From: Pyropia haitanensis
Lineage: Eukaryota > Rhodophyta > Bangiophyceae > Bangiales > Bangiaceae
Direction of reading: 5' to 3'
DNA: 64,000 bases
Assembly: GCA_008729055.1 (NCBI GenBank)
Contig: SDUX01000004.1
Span: 1,116,001-1,180,000 of the forward strand
Below the pieces are notes generated by a model that saw nothing but the letters and a program-made list of their open reading frames with translations, made no database searches and was not told the DNA's origin. The translations under genes were made by a program, and so were the position numbers. Position 1 is the first letter of the stretch. Each line of letters begins with the position of its first letter. Below are positions 32,585 to 47,078 of this stretch, piece by piece.

Positions 32585-33071
32585 GGCGGCGGCGTGGCGG
32601 GGGACCCCATCGCCGCGCTCGGCGCGGCGGTCGCGGCGCTCCGCGGCCGCCTCGACCTCCGCCCGCTCGTCGCGCAGTGGGCGCGTGACCAGGTGCGCGC
32701 GCTGCCGCGGCGGGCGTACGGCGCGCCGCCCGTCGGCGCGGGCCCGCTCGCCGGCCCCGTCCTGGCCGTCGCGCCCGCCACGGGCGTCGTGACGCTGTCG
32801 CCCTCCCCCGCCGCCGTCGATGACGCGGCGGCGCTGGTTGCCAACGTGGCGTCGCTCGCGGCGGCGCGCTACGCGCTGCCGCCGGCGCTGCTCGCCGCGG
32901 CGGACCGCGTCGCGGCGGTCGCGCCCGCCGCGGCGCCGCTGGCCGAGGCGGTGCGCCTGTGGCACGCGGCAAACGGGCGGTGGCGGGCGGCGGCGGCGGT
33001 GCCGGCCGCGTCGTTTCCCTTTTTGTGGCCCCACGCGGCGGCAGACGCGGGCGGCGACGGCGGTGACGGCG

Positions 33072-33126
<55 letters not shown>

Positions 33127-33813
33127 CGGCGGTGGTGATGGCGTGGGGGGGGGCGCCGCCGTCCGCCTCGGCGGGCTGCTGCGGTACCCGCGGGCGGCGG
33201 TGCGGGGGGTGCTGCTCGACGGCGCGGCGCTGGTGTGGAGCGCCGAGCCCGCCGACGTGGCCGCGCTGCGCGAGTACGCGGACCGGCTGACGCGGGCGGT
33301 GACGGCGTTTGATGGCGCCGTCGAGGCCACGCTCCGCCGGCTGCGGTACGTGGACGCGGCGCTCACCCGGGAGGCGTCGGGGGGCGGCACCGACGCCGAT
33401 GGCAGCGACGGGTCGGACGGGGAGGCGGACGGCGAGGGGGGGGGGGCGCCCCGTTTGGCGCCCTCGCCGCCGCCCTCGGCCGCGTCCATGACGCGGTCGC
33501 GGCGGCGGCGCCCGCCGCGGGCGGCGCGCCGTCGGCGGCGCTCGCGGCGGTCGCCGCGGCGGTCGACCGGCGGGCGGCGGTGGTGGCGGGGCGGCACCTG
33601 GCGGGCGCGGCGCGGCGGTGGACGCGCCGGTTCCTCGACACGCGCCGGCCGCCGTCGATGCGGCTGCGGCTGGACGGGGGTGCCGACGGTGGGGGGGGGG
33701 GGGGGGGGCTCACGCCGAGCGTGCCCGCCGCCGTCGCCGCCGCCGTCGCCGCCGTCAATGCGCTCGTCGCCGCCGCCGCGGCGCTGCCGGCGATTGGCGA
33801 CACGTATGGGGGG

Positions 33814-33852
<39 letters not shown>

Positions 33853-33953
33853 CGCCGCCGCGGCGACGCGACGCCCGCCAAGACGCCCGCCCGCCACGGG
33901 CGGGACGCGGCGGCGACGCGACGGCCGCGACGCTGGCGTGACGCACCGTACGC

Positions 33954-33998
<45 letters not shown>

Positions 33999-35506
33999 CG
34001 CCGCGCGGCCAGCGGCCGTCCTCGGCGACGCGGTCGCGCGCGTCGCGACCGACGCGGGCGCCCTCCCCGCCGCCTACGCGGCGGTCGCCGACGCGGCGGC
34101 CGCCGCGGCCGCCGCCGCCGCCGCCTGGTCCGCCGCCGCCGCCGCCGTCACCGCCGCCGCCGCCGCCGCGACCGCCACCGCCGCCGCCGTCGCGGCGGGC
34201 CCGCTGGCGGGCGTCCCGCGCGTCGCCGCGCTGGCGCCCGCCGTCGCCGCGCTCGACGCGGCGGCGGCGCGGCTGGCCGCGGCGGGCGCGCCGCGCACGC
34301 GGGTGGCGGCGTACGTGGTGGACGCGTCGCGGCTGCGGCGGCGGGCGGCGGCGGCGCTGGCGACCGCGCGGGGGGCGGTGGGGGGGGTGGCCGCCGCGGC
34401 GGTGGCGGCCGCCGCGGCAGAGGTGGCCGCGCAGGTGGATGCGGCGGCGGCGGGGCTGGCCGCCCTGGGGGGGGGGGGGTGTCGCTGCCGTCGCCGCCGC
34501 CAACGGCTGGGGGGGGGGTGGCGGTGATGGCGATGGGGACACTCGGGTGGTTGTGGGGGCGGGCGTCGTTCGGGGACTCCGCTTTGACGATGACGATGAC
34601 GACGCGGCGGCGGGGGCGGCGGCGGCGCCCGCGGCGGCGCCCGCGGCGGCGACCGCCGACGGCGCGCTGGCGCTCGTCGCCGCGCCGGCGGGCGCGCCGC
34701 GCCCGGCGTCGGTCGCGGCGGTCGCCGCGGCGATCGCGGCCGGCCGCGCCGCCGTCCGCCGTGACCCCGACGTGCGGCTGCTGCAGCGCGCGGCGGCGGC
34801 ACTGCCCGGCGGCGGCGCCGACGGCGCGGCGGCGGCCGCCACCGTGGCGGCAACGGCGGCGGTGGCGGCCGCCGCCGACCGCCTCGCCGCGCTGCGGACG
34901 GCGGTCGTGTCCCGGGAGGCGGCGCTCGCGGCGGCGCTCCCCGCCCTCCGCTCGGCCTATGCGCGGGAGGAGGCGGCGGTCGCCGCCGAGATGGAGTACC
35001 TCGCCGACGACATCCGCTTCCACGGGCGGCAGCTGGCGGCCGACGCGGCGGCGGCGGCGGCCGCCGCCGCCCCCGCCGCGTCGGCCGCCGCGGCCGCCGC
35101 GGCCGCCGCGGCCGCCGCGGCGGGCACGCCCGCCCCCGCCGACGCGGCGGCCGACGCGGTGGCGGGCCTCGCCGACGCGGCGGAGCGGCTGGTCACCCTC
35201 GACCGCCGCGGCGCGGCGCTGGCGGCGCGCCTCGCCGCCGCCGCCGCCGCCGCGGCGGCGGTGGGCGTGCCGGCCGACGCGGCGGCGCTGTCCGCCGCGG
35301 ACGCCGAGTCGGTGGACCGCCTGCGGGCGGCCGTTGGCGGCCACCGCGCCGCGGTCGATGCCGCCGCGCGGGTGTACGCCGCGCTCGACGCGGTGGGGGG
35401 GACCGCGTATGGGGAGAGCGGGGGGGCCGCCGCCGCGTTGGCCGCCGCCGCCGCGGTGGCGGACGAGCGGCTGGCCGCCGCGCGCGCCGCGCGGGCGGCC
35501 GCGACG

Positions 35507-35551
<45 letters not shown>

Positions 35552-35660
35552 CTCGGCGGTGGCGGCGGCGGCGGGCCGCGGGGGGAGGGTGTCGCCGCCA
35601 CGCCGGCCAGCGCGCGGTCGGCGGCGCGGCCGCGCGGCCGGGCCGCGGCGGGCGGTGCGG

Positions 35661-35706
<46 letters not shown>

Positions 35707-36158
35707 CGCCGCCACCGCCGCCGCCACGCCCGACGCGTACCTGGAAGGCACGGCGGAGCTGTGGGCGGGCGTCGCGGCGGTCGTCGCGTCGCGGTCGCGG
35801 CAGCAGCGGGTGCTCTCCGCGCTGCGGGCGGCCAACGTGTCGGCCGCGCGGGAGGCCGAGGTGGTGGCGCTCCTCTTCCCGCCGCGGCCGGCGTCGCCGC
35901 CGGCGTCGTCGCGGCGGCGCGCCGACGTGGCGGCGGCCGGCGGGGAGGGCGGCGGGTGGTCGCCGCCGACGGAGCTGGCGGCCATCCCGCTCGCGACGCT
36001 CTGGGCGGCCGACGTGGCGGCGCACGCGGGGGTGATTGCCGAGATGGCCGCCGCCGCGGCGGGGGAGGCGGCGGTGCGCGCGTACCTGGTCAAGCTGGTG
36101 CGCTCGTGGCGGCGGCGGCGGCTACCGTGGGTGCCCGCCCCGTCGCCCGACGGGGCGC

Positions 36159-36192
<34 letters not shown>

Positions 36193-38459
36193 TGCGGCCG
36201 GGGGGGGGGTGCGCCGCCTGCCAGTGCCGCCGCGGCGGCCGCCGCCGGTGGCGGGGTGCTGCTGCTGCGTGGCTCGGCGGCGGCGGCGGAGGAGGCGGCC
36301 GAGGCGGGCGCGTCGCTGTCGACCATGGCGGCGTCCCGCCACGCGGCGCCCGTCGAGGCCGAGCGTAGCGACTGGGCGCGGCGGCTCGCGTCGCTGCGCG
36401 AGTGCCTCGACGCCCTGGGGGGGGTGCAAGCCGCGTGGCTGCGGCTGCGGCCGCTCTTTGGGGGCGTCGCCTCGGCGGGCGCCGACGCGGACGCCGTCAC
36501 CCCGCGCGGCGGCGTCGGGGGGGGGGGGGGGTGCGTGGCCACCTGGCCGCAGAGGCGCGCGCGTTTGCGGGCGTCGAGGCGCGCCTGGCGGCGCTGTCGA
36601 CCGCCGCGGCGGCCGCGCCGGGCATTGTCGAGGCGCTCGTCGGCGTGCCCGCCGGCAGCGGCGGCGACGGCGACGCGGTGGCCGAGGCGGCGGTGGGGCC
36701 GGCGGTGCCGGCGGCGGCGGCCGAGCTGGCCGACCTTGCCGCCACCCTCGGCCGCGTCACCCGCGCGCTCGGCGCGTACCTCGAGCGCCAGCGGTCGGCG
36801 TACGCGCGGTTTTACTTTCTCGGCGATGGGGACCTGCTCGACCTGCTCGCCGTGGGGGGGGGCTCCTGTCGCGCGCCGCCGCCGTCGCGGTCGCGGCGGG
36901 CGAGGGGATGGCCACCGCCGCCGCGGCAGCGGCGGCGGCGCCGCCGGGGGGGGCGGGCGGCCCGCCGCCGCCCGCCGCGCCCGCCGCCGCCACCGACTGG
37001 TCGCCCATCCACCGGCACCTGGCCAAGATGTTTTCCGGCATTGCGGGCGTCGTCGTTGCCGCCGCGCCGCCGCCGGCCGCCGCGGCGGCGGCCGCCACCC
37101 CCGACGGCGGGCCGCCGTCGGCGGCGGCCGTCACGGCGGCCGCCGCGCCCGTGCCCGCCCTGCACGTGACGGCCGTCACGTCGGCAGAGGGGGAGGTGCT
37201 GCGGCTGACGCCGCCGCTGCCGCTGACGCCCGCGCTCGCCGCGGCGGGCGTCGCGGCCTTCCTCACCGCCACCGACGCGGCGGTCCGCCGCTCCCTCCGC
37301 CGCTCCGCGGCGGCCGCGATCGCGTCGGTGCCGGTCGGCCGGCCGGCGGCGCCGCTGGTGCCGTGGCTCGCCGCGCACCCGGCGCAGACGGCGCTGCTGG
37401 CGCTGGCGGTGGCGCTGACACGCGCCACCGCGGCCGCCCGGGGGGGGGGGTGGGGGGCGGGCGGTGCCGGCACGTCGGCTGCTGCTGCCGCGGAGGCGCT
37501 CGGGGGGGTGGCGGCGGACGTGGAGGCGCGGCTGGCCGAGCTGGCCGTCGCCGTGGACGAGCCGGCCGTTGCGGCCGACGCGCTGCTGCGGGTCAAGTGT
37601 GAGCACGCGGTCAAGGAGCTGGTCTTCCGGCGGGATATGGTGCGGGGGCTGGCCGCGGCTGCGGCCGCGGCCGCCGCCGGCGCCAGCGGTGGCGTCAAGG
37701 GCGGTGCCGGCAAGGGCGGTGCCGCCGCCGCCGCGGCGGCGGCCGCCGCCGCCGCCGCCGCGGCCGCCGCCGACGGCGACGCGCCGGCCGCCGACGACCC
37801 GTTTGCGTGGCACGCGTGCCTGCGCGTGTACTGGTACCCGCGGGGCCTCCCCGCCGCCGACCGGCGGGGCAGCGACGCCGCTTCCGAGGCGGCGGCCGCG
37901 GGCACGGGCGGCTCCCCCGCCGCACCCGACGTTGGCGACGTTGCCGACGTGCGCGTCGCGATGGGCGTCGCCGACGCGGCGTACGGCTGGGAGTACCTGG
38001 GCGTCGCCGAGCGCCTCGTCGTCACCCCCCTCACCGTGCGGGTGCTGCTGGCGCTGACGCACGCCGCCGCGTCTGGCGGCGGCGGCGCCCTCACCGGCCC
38101 GGCGGGGACGGGCAAGACCGAGACCGTCAAGGCGCTCGGCGCCGCGCTCGGCCGGCGGGTGGTCGTCTTCAACTGCGACGCCGCGTTTGACTACCGCGCG
38201 GTCGGCCGGATCCTGGCGGGCGTCGCCCGGACGGGCGCGCTCGCGTGCTTTGACGAGTTTAACCGCCTCGGCCCGGGGCTGCTGTCCGCCGCCGCGGGGC
38301 AGGTGGCGGCGGTGCTCGCGGCGCGGGCGGCCGCGGGGGGGGGGGGGGGGGGGGGGTGGGGGGGGGGGGGTGCTCGTCGCGGGCGGCAGCCCGCTCGCGC
38401 GCGCCGCCGCGACGCCGCCGCCGTCGGGCAAGGCGCTGGGTGGTGGCGGGGCGGGGATT

Positions 38460-38501
<42 letters not shown>

Positions 38502-40409
38502 GGCACGCCCGGCACGCCCGGCTCGGGGCGCGGCGGCTCGCGGCGGCGGTCGGTGGCCAAGGCGGCGGCGGCCGCCGCCGCGGCCGCCGACGCTGGCCAC
38601 GCCGCGGTCGGCCACATCCCCGACGCGTCGGTGCTGCTCGGGCCGGGGGCGCCCCGCGGGGGCCTCCCCGTCGCGCCCGGCACGGGCGTGTACGTGACGC
38701 TCAACCCCGGCTACAAGGGCCGCCGCCCGCTCCCTGGCAACGTCGCCGCCCTCCTCCGCCCCGTCGCGCTCGCCGCCGCCGACGCGGGCGCGATTGCCGA
38801 GGTGCTCCTCGTCGCCGCGGGCTTTGCCGCCGCCCCGCGCCTGGGCGGCGCCACCGTCGCGTTGCTGGCGTCGCTGCGCGACGGGCTGCCGCGGCGGGCG
38901 CACTATGATTTCGGGCTGCGCGCGCTCAAGGCGCTGATCGCCGCGGCGGCGGCGCGGCGGCGGCGGCGCCAGGCGGCGGCGGTGCGGGAGGCGGCGGCGG
39001 CACGGGCGGCCGCCGCGACCGCTGCTGCTGCTGCCGCGTCGGCCGACGGTGATGGCGGGTGGAGTGAGGAGGAGAGCAGTGCCAGCGATGGTGACGGCGG
39101 CGGCGGCGGCGGCGGCGGCGGCGACGCCGCGGCCGACCGGGCGCGCGCCGAGGCCGAGGCGATCGTCCTTGCCGTCCGCGAGACGATCGAGCCCAAGCTC
39201 CTCGACGCGGACCTGCCCACCCTCCGCGCCGCGCTCGCCGCCGCCTTCCCCGCCGTTGCGGCGGCGCCGCTGGCGCTGCCGCCCGCCCTCGCCGCCGCCG
39301 TCGCCGCCGAGTGTGGGCGGCGGCGGCTGTCGGTGGCGGGCGGCTGGGGGGTCAAGGTCGCGCAGCTGGCGACGCTGCTGGGGCTCCACGCGGGCGCGAT
39401 CCTCGTCGGCCCGCCGGGGGCGGGCAAGACGACCGCGTGGCGGGTGCTGCTCGCGGCGCTCAACGCGGTGGCCGCGGCGGCAGGTGGCGGTGGGGGTGGC
39501 GGTGGCGGTGCTGGGCGCCGCGCGCGGCGGCCGGCGCGGGCGGTGGTGCTGGACCCCAAGGTGCTGGGCGTCGAGGCGCTGTACGGGCGCATCGACCCGA
39601 CGACGCGCGAGTGGACGGACGGGGTGCTGACGCGCCTGCTGCGGACGCTTGGGCGCGAGGCGGACGAGGCGGTAGACGACACTGCCACCGCTGGGGCGGA
39701 CGGCGGCGGCTGCCAAGATGGGGGTGATGGCGACGGCGGCGGCGGCGGCGAGCCGCCGCTCCCGTGCGGCACCACCTGGATCGTCCTCGACGGCGACGTT
39801 GACCCCGAGTGGGCCGAGTCGCTCAATTCCGTCCTCGACGACACGCGCCTGCTGACGCTGCCGTCGGGCGAGCGGCTGCCGCTGCCGCCGACGGTGCGGC
39901 TGCTGTTTGAGGTGGACGGCCTGCCGCACGCCAACGCATCGACGGTGAGCCGCTGCGGGATGGTGTGGTTTGCGGCGGCGGGGGTGCCGCCCGCCGCCCA
40001 CGCGGGGCGGCTGCTGGGGGGGTACGGGCCGCCGACGCGGCCGTCGCCGAGGCCGTCGCGCCGCTGTTTGGGGTGTTGGAGGGGGAGGAGGGGGGGCGGG
40101 GGGGGTGGTGGCGGCTGCCGCCGAGGCCGCCGCCGTCGCGGCGGGCGCCACCGCTGGCGGGGATGCCCGCGCGGGCGGCGGCGGCTGCGGCGGCGGCGCG
40201 CGGCCGATTGCCGACTATGCGAGCGCGCTGCAGGTGCTCGACACCGCCGCGGCGCTGTTTGACGCCGCCCGCGCCGACTGGGCCGCCGCCGCCGCGGCGG
40301 CCGCCGCCGTCGACGAGGAGGGCTCCGCCGTCAGCGACAGCGGCGACAGCACCGGCGGCGCGGCGGCGGCGGACGCGGCGTCAGCCGCCGCGGCGGGTGG
40401 CATCCCCAA

Positions 40410-40448
<39 letters not shown>

Positions 40449-40764
40449 GGCGGCCGCCGCGGCGCGCCACCGGGCGTACCACGTCAAGGCGCTGCTGGTG
40501 GCGCTCGCCGCCGCGGGCGGCGCGGCGCTCCCGCCCGCCGCCCGCGGCGCGTACGCGGGCTGGCTCGCCGCCGCGGTGCGGGGGGGGACCTTGCCGCCGC
40601 GCTGCCGCCGGGGGTGGGCGCCCTGCCGGGGCGGGCGGCAACGCTGTGCGACGTGCGCGTCGACCCGCGCACCGCCGCGTACGTGGCGCTCCACAGCGAC
40701 GGCCGGCGGCGGGGCGGCGGCGGCGGCGGTGGCGGCGGCGGCGGCGGCGGCGGTGGCGGCGGTG

Positions 40765-40795
<31 letters not shown>

Positions 40796-41697
40796 CGGCG
40801 CAGAGCCGCTGTCGGCCGCGGCGGCGGCGGCGGCGGCGGACCGCCTCGGCACGGCCGGCGGCGTCGTGCCGACCGCCGACACGGCGCGCGTCGGCGCGCT
40901 CGTGCGCGGCGCCATCCGCGCGCGCCGCCCCGTGCTGCTCGTTGGCCCGCCCGGGTCGGGCAAGAGCATGCTGCTGGCGGCGACGCTGGCGGCCGCGCAC
41001 CCGCCGCTGCCGGTCGCGGCGCTGTCGTTTTCCGCGGCGACGCGGCCGGCGGATGTGCTGCGGACGCTCGGGTCGGCGGCGGCGGTGGTGGCCGACGCGC
41101 GGGGGCGGCCGGTGCTCGTGCCGCACGGGGGGGGGGGGGGGTGGGCGGCGTTGCTGGCAGCCTGCCGGCGCCGGCCAACGTGGCCGACGCGTCGCCACCG
41201 CCGGGTGAGGCGGCGGCGGCGGCGGCGGCGGATGGGGTGGCGGATGCGAGCCCGCCGCGGCTGGTCCTCTTTTGTGACGAGGTCAACCTGGGCGCGCCCG
41301 ACGCGTACGGCACCGCCACCGCCGTCGGCCTGCTGCGGCAGCTCGTCGAGCACCGGGGCTACTGGGCGGTCGCGTCGGCCGGGGCCGCCGCCGATGGCGG
41401 CGGTGGGGGTGCCCGTGGGGGTGGCGGCGCCGACGACGGGGGCCCCGTGTGGGTGCGCGCGGCGGGCGTGGCGGTCGTCGCGGCGTGCAACCCCGCCGCC
41501 GACGCGGGCCGCCACGTGCTGCCGCCGCGGCTGGTGCGCCACGCGGCGGTGGTGGCGGTGGACCTGCCGGGCGCGGACGCGCTGGCGACCATCTACGGCG
41601 CCGCCAACCGGGTCGTCCTGCGTGCGCTGCGGGTAAAGGAAGGAGAGGAGGGCGGCAAGGGCAAAGGGGGGGTGGGAGCCGAGGATGGCGGCGGCGG

Positions 41698-41733
<36 letters not shown>

Positions 41734-42799
41734 TGACGCCCGCACGCGGGTGCCGCTGGCAGACCGGCTGACGGCCGCGATGGTGTCGTTTTACGACGCG
41801 AACCGCGCGCACTTTGGCCGCGCCCGCCCGCATTACGTCTACTCGCCGCGGGAGCTGAGCCGGTGGGTGTCGGGCATCTGGCTGGCGCTCCGCCCCGCCG
41901 GCGGCGTCGCCGACGACAGCGTCGGCGGCGGCGGTGGCCGCCGCCGGTCGCGGCCGCGCCACCGGGGCGGCCGCCGCCGCGACGCGCGCCCCCCACCGCC
42001 GCCGGCGGTGCGCGTCGCGGACGTGGCCGCCGCGTTTGTCCACGAAGCCGCGCGCCTGTTTATCGACCGGCTGGTGACGCCCGCCGAGCGCGGCTGGGCG
42101 CTCCGCGCGCTGCGCCGCGCGACGGCGGCCGCGTTTGGCGCCGCCGCGGCGACGGCGTGGACGGCCGACCTCCGCGCGCTGCCCGTCTACACGGCGCTGC
42201 TGCCGGCGGCGGCGGCGGCGGCGGCGTCGGTCGGGGACGGACGGGGTGACAGCGACGGGGAGCGGCGGAGCTGGGCGAGCAGCGATGAGGACGCGGCGTG
42301 GTCGGGTACCGATGAGGAGGACGACACGGACACTGGGGACAGTGACTACACCGACGACAGCTCGGGCGACGAGGCGGACGGCGGCGGGCTGGCCAATGGG
42401 GTGGGCGGCGACGGCTATGGCGGCGGCCTCGACGGCCTGGGTGGCGGCGGCACGACCGCCCCGTACGTCCTCGCGCCCAGCCGGGCGGCCGTCCGCGACG
42501 CGGTCGGCCGCCGCCTCGCCGCGTGGCGCCGCGCCGCGCCCGACGCGGGCGACTTGGTCGTCACCGACGGCCTCGCGTCGCACGTGACCGCCGTCGAGCG
42601 CGCGCTGCGCACGCCCGGCGGGCACGTGGCGCTCATTGGCGCGGCGGGGACGGGCAAGAAGAGCGTCGCGCGGCTCGCCGCGTGGGCGGCGGGCCTGCCG
42701 GTGGTGCAGCTCCACACGCACGCGGGGTACGGGGCGGCGGACTTTTCCGCCGACGTCCGCGCGACGCTCCGCCGGGCGGGTGGTGGGGGCGGCGGAGTG

Positions 42800-42833
<34 letters not shown>

Positions 42834-43318
42834 GTGGTGGCGGCGCCGACGGTGGTGGTGGCCGCCGCACGGGCGGCGGCGGGCCCACCCCTGCCGAGCC
42901 GCTGGTGCTCCTCTTTGACGAGTCCAACGCGCTCGACGGGGGCCTCTTGGAACTGATCAACGCGGTGCTCGCGTCGGGCGACGCGCCGGGGCTGTTTGAG
43001 GGTGACGACCGGGAGGAGCTGCTCGCCGACCTCCGCCGTGGTGCCCGCGGCGCAGGGGCGGGGGGGGGTGGGGGGCGCGCCGCGGCTGCCGCCGCCGCCG
43101 CCGCCGCCACCGCGGTGACGGATGACGAGCTGTACCGCGCGTTTATCGGGCGCGTGCGGGCGGCGCTGCACGTGGTGTTTACGCTGACGACGGCGGCGCC
43201 GGCGGGGGTGGACGTCGAGACCGTGCCCGTCGACGACTGGGACGCGGTCGTAGCTGCCGAGGCGTCTGGCGGTGGCGGGGACGGCAGCGGCGGCGGCGCG
43301 ACCGCGCCTGCTCCGCCG

Positions 43319-43349
<31 letters not shown>

Positions 43350-46189
43350 GCGGCACGGCCGACCCGCTGGCGGCGGGCGACCTTGTCACCCGCTCGCCCG
43401 CCCTGTACAACCGGTGCGTGGTGGTATGGATGGGCGACTGGACGCTCGAGACGCAGGCCGCCGTCGCGGCGCGCGCGGTCACGCGGCTGCAGCTGCCGCC
43501 CGGCGACGGCGACGGCGTCGCGGTCGGCCGCGCGATGCTCCGCCTCCACGCGGTTGCCGTCTCGGTGGCGGCGGCGGGCGCCGCCCCCGACGTGGCCGCG
43601 TCGACGGTGACGGCGCGGCAGTTTGTGGAGCTGACCTACCAGCTGCCACACCTGTACGACGAGCGGGGCGCCGAGGTGGAAGCCGCCATCGACCGCCTCC
43701 GCGCCGGCCTCCGCCGCCTCCGCGACGCGGAGCGCGAGGTCGCCGCGCTCCGCTCCACCGTCCGCCAGCAGGCGGCGGACCTGGCCGACTCGGAGGCCCG
43801 CTGCGACGCGTCGCTCACGTCCATGGCCGAGGAGCAGCGCGCCGCCGAGGCCGCCGCCGTCGCGTCTGAGCGGTACGCCGCGACCGTCGCGGCGGCGGCG
43901 GCCAAGATTGCCGTCCGCGAGGCCGAGGCCGCCGCGCGGCTCGCCGAAGTCGAGCCGCAGGTCGCCGCGGCGCGCGACGCGGTGTCGCACATCCGCAAGG
44001 ACCACCTCAACGAGCTGCGCGGGATGCCCAACCCGCCGCCGGCAGTGAAGCTCGCGCTCGAGGCGGTCGTCGAGCTGCTCGCCGCCGCCGCCGCCGCGAC
44101 CGCCGACTCGTCGGCGGCCGCCGCGACGGCGGCGGCGGCGGCGGCGGGGGCGGCGGGGGGCGGCGGCGGGGGCCCCCCGCCGTCGCCCCCCCGCGGCCGC
44201 GGCGCGCCGCCCCCCCCCCCGCGTGGGCGGCCATCCGCCGGCGGCTGCGGGAGGCCGGCTTCATCGCCGCCGTCCTCGACTTTCCCGCCGAGGCGCTGCC
44301 CGCCGCCGACTGCGCGGCGCTCGCCGGCCGGTACGCGGCGACGCTCCACCCGCCCGCGATTTACCGCGCCAGCCAGGCGGCGGGCCCGCTCGCCGACTGG
44401 ACGCTCGCGACGATCGCCTACGCCGCCGCCATCAACGCCGTCGAGCCGCTCCGCGCGGAAGCCGAGGAGATTGAGGACGAGCGCGCGTGGAACGAGGCGC
44501 AGCACGCCGCGTCGGCCGCCGCCGTCACCGCGGGGCGGGAGCGCGTCGCGGCGTGCAAGGCGGCGTACGCGGCGTCCATGGACGCGTCCGCCGCGATCCG
44601 CGCGCGGATGGCGGCGGCGACGGCGACGCTGGGCCGCGCCGAGCGGCTGCTCGCGTCGCTCTCGGGCGAGCGCCGCCGGTGGGAAGCCGACGACGCGCGG
44701 CACGCGGCGACGGCGGGGCGGCTGCTCGGCGACGCGCTCGTCGGCGCCGCGTTTGTGGCCTACGCGGGCGCCGCGGATGTCGGCGCGCGGGCCACGCTCG
44801 TCAGCCGCTGGCGCGCGGCGGTGCGCCGCGAGGGGCTCCCGGTGTCGCCGTCGGCAGACGTGGCCGCGTTTGTCGCGGGCGACCGCGCGCTCGACGCGTG
44901 GCGCGCGGCGGGGCTGCTCCGCGGGGATGAGGAGCGGGGGGAGGGCGGCGGCCTGACCGACGAGGCGGTCGTCGCGGCGCTCGCGATTGGCGTCCGCGCC
45001 CGGCCCTACCCGCTGCTGGTGGACGCGACGGGGCGGGTGGCGGGGCTGCTGCAGCGGGTGCTCGGCGGCAGCTGGGCGCGCACCGCGTTTGACGCGGGCG
45101 CGGGTGGGGGGGGTGGGGGGAAGCGGGGGGGGCTCAAGCGGGGGGCTGCCGCTGCTGCCGCCGCTGGGGGCGCTGGTGGTGCCGACGGCGGCGTCGGTGG
45201 GGGCGGTGGCGGCGGCGGTGGTGGCGGTGGTGGTGGCGGTGGTGGTGGTGGTGGTGGTGGTGGTGGTGGCGGCGGCGGCGGCGGTGGGGGTGTCACCCCC
45301 TACCTCCGCGCCGTCGAGGCGGCCGCCCGGTTTGGCACCGGCGTCCTCGTCGATGGCGCCGAGCACTTTGACGCGGCGCTCACGCCGCTCCTCGAAGCCG
45401 CCCGGCCCACCCGCGTCGGCATGTACGACGCCGCGTCGCCCGTCCTGTCTGCGGGCCCCCGACCCGTCCGGCTCGGCGGCGGCAGCGGCGGCGGCGGCGG
45501 CATCGTCGACGTGGCGCCGGGCTTCCAGCTCCTCCTCACCGCCGCGTCGGCGGCGGCGGTGCCCCGCGCGGCGCGGTGTCGGCTGGCGGTGGTCGCGACG
45601 GGCGAGACGCCCGCGGCGGTGCGCGGCCGCCTCGCCGCCGCCGTCGTGCGGGCGGTGCTGCCGGGCGCGGGGGCGGCGGCGGCGGCGGCGGCCGCCGCAC
45701 GGCGGGCGGCGGCGCGGCGGCTGGCGGCGTTGGAGGACGCGCTGCTCGCCACGATTGTGGGGGCGGGCGGCGGTGGCGGCGGCGGCGGCGGCGCGGGCGG
45801 GTCCCCGGCGCGGTCGCCCGCCGCGGCGGCGGCGGGTGGCCACACGGCGGCCGAGGCGGCCGCCGCCGCGGCGGTGCCGCGGTCGGCGCGCCTCGTGGAC
45901 GACGAGCGGCTGCTGGGCACCCTCGAGGCGCTCCAGCGGGAGGCCGCCGCCCTCACCGCCCGCGTCGACGCGGCGGCGGCGGCGGCCGAGGCGGCCGCCG
46001 CGGCGGCCGCCGCGTACGACCCGGTCGTGGACGCGGGGATGGCGCTGTACACGCGCCTCGCGGCGCGGCTGCCGGCGCTCAGCCCGCTGTACGCGCTGCC
46101 AGCCGCGCCGTTTGTCGCGGCCTTTCGCCGTGCCGTCGACGGCGCCGTTGCCGCGCGCGGCGGCCGGTCGGCGCTGCCGCCACCCCCCC

Positions 46190-46220
<31 letters not shown>

Positions 46221-46592
46221 TGCTGCTGCTGCTGCTGCTGCTGCTGGGGGAGCGCCGGAGGCGGTGGCCGACGCGGACTTTGAGGCGCTGCTCAGTGACA
46301 TGCGCCGCCGCGTGACGGCGGCGGTGTGGGCGGCGGTCGCGCCCGCCGTCACCGACGCGCACCGCGAGGCGCTGGCGGTGGCGCTCGCGTTTGGCGTCCG
46401 CCCCGCCGACTGGGCGGGCGGCCCCGCCGTCGGCCGCCTCCGCGACGCGGCCGCCGCGGCGGTCGCGTCGGGCGCCGCCGCCGCCGCGGCGGCCGTCGCG
46501 GCCGCCGCCGCCACCGCCGCTGCCGCCGCCGCCACCGCCGCCGCCATCGGGCCGACGCCGCCGCCGCTGGCGCCTGCTGGCGCCGACGCGGC

Positions 46593-46628
<36 letters not shown>

Positions 46629-47035
46629 AACGGGCGTCGCACGGGCGGTGGCGGCGCCGCTGGCGGACCTTGCCGCGTTTGCGCGCGCCGCGCTCGGCGC
46701 GGCGGCGGTGGACAGCCCGGCGGTGGCGCCCGCCGCGGCGCTGCGGGAGCACCTTGCCGCGTACGCGGCGGCCGCCCGCGGCGGCGGCGGCCGCGTCCGC
46801 GAGGCGGGGGGGGCGGGGGGGGTGGCGCCGCGTGGCCCGTCGGCCGACGGCGGCGCGCCCCGGCCGGGCGTGCCGGGGGGGGGGGTTGGCGGTCCCCGCC
46901 GCGGGTCCGCGTCGGCGCCGACGCTGCCGGCGCGCCACGGGGCGGGCTTCCGCAAGGCCACCGAGGCGGGCTCGAGCGACGACTCGGACGGCGACGACGC
47001 GGCCGCCGCGGGCGGCCGCGCCGGCACCGCCGCCG

Positions 47036-47078
<43 letters not shown>

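Noticed and set aside
28857..32972. Long minus-strand frames opposite the dynein tail.
   Set aside because: Arg/Gly/Ala repeats only, mirror images of GCC/GCG codons of the sense strand.
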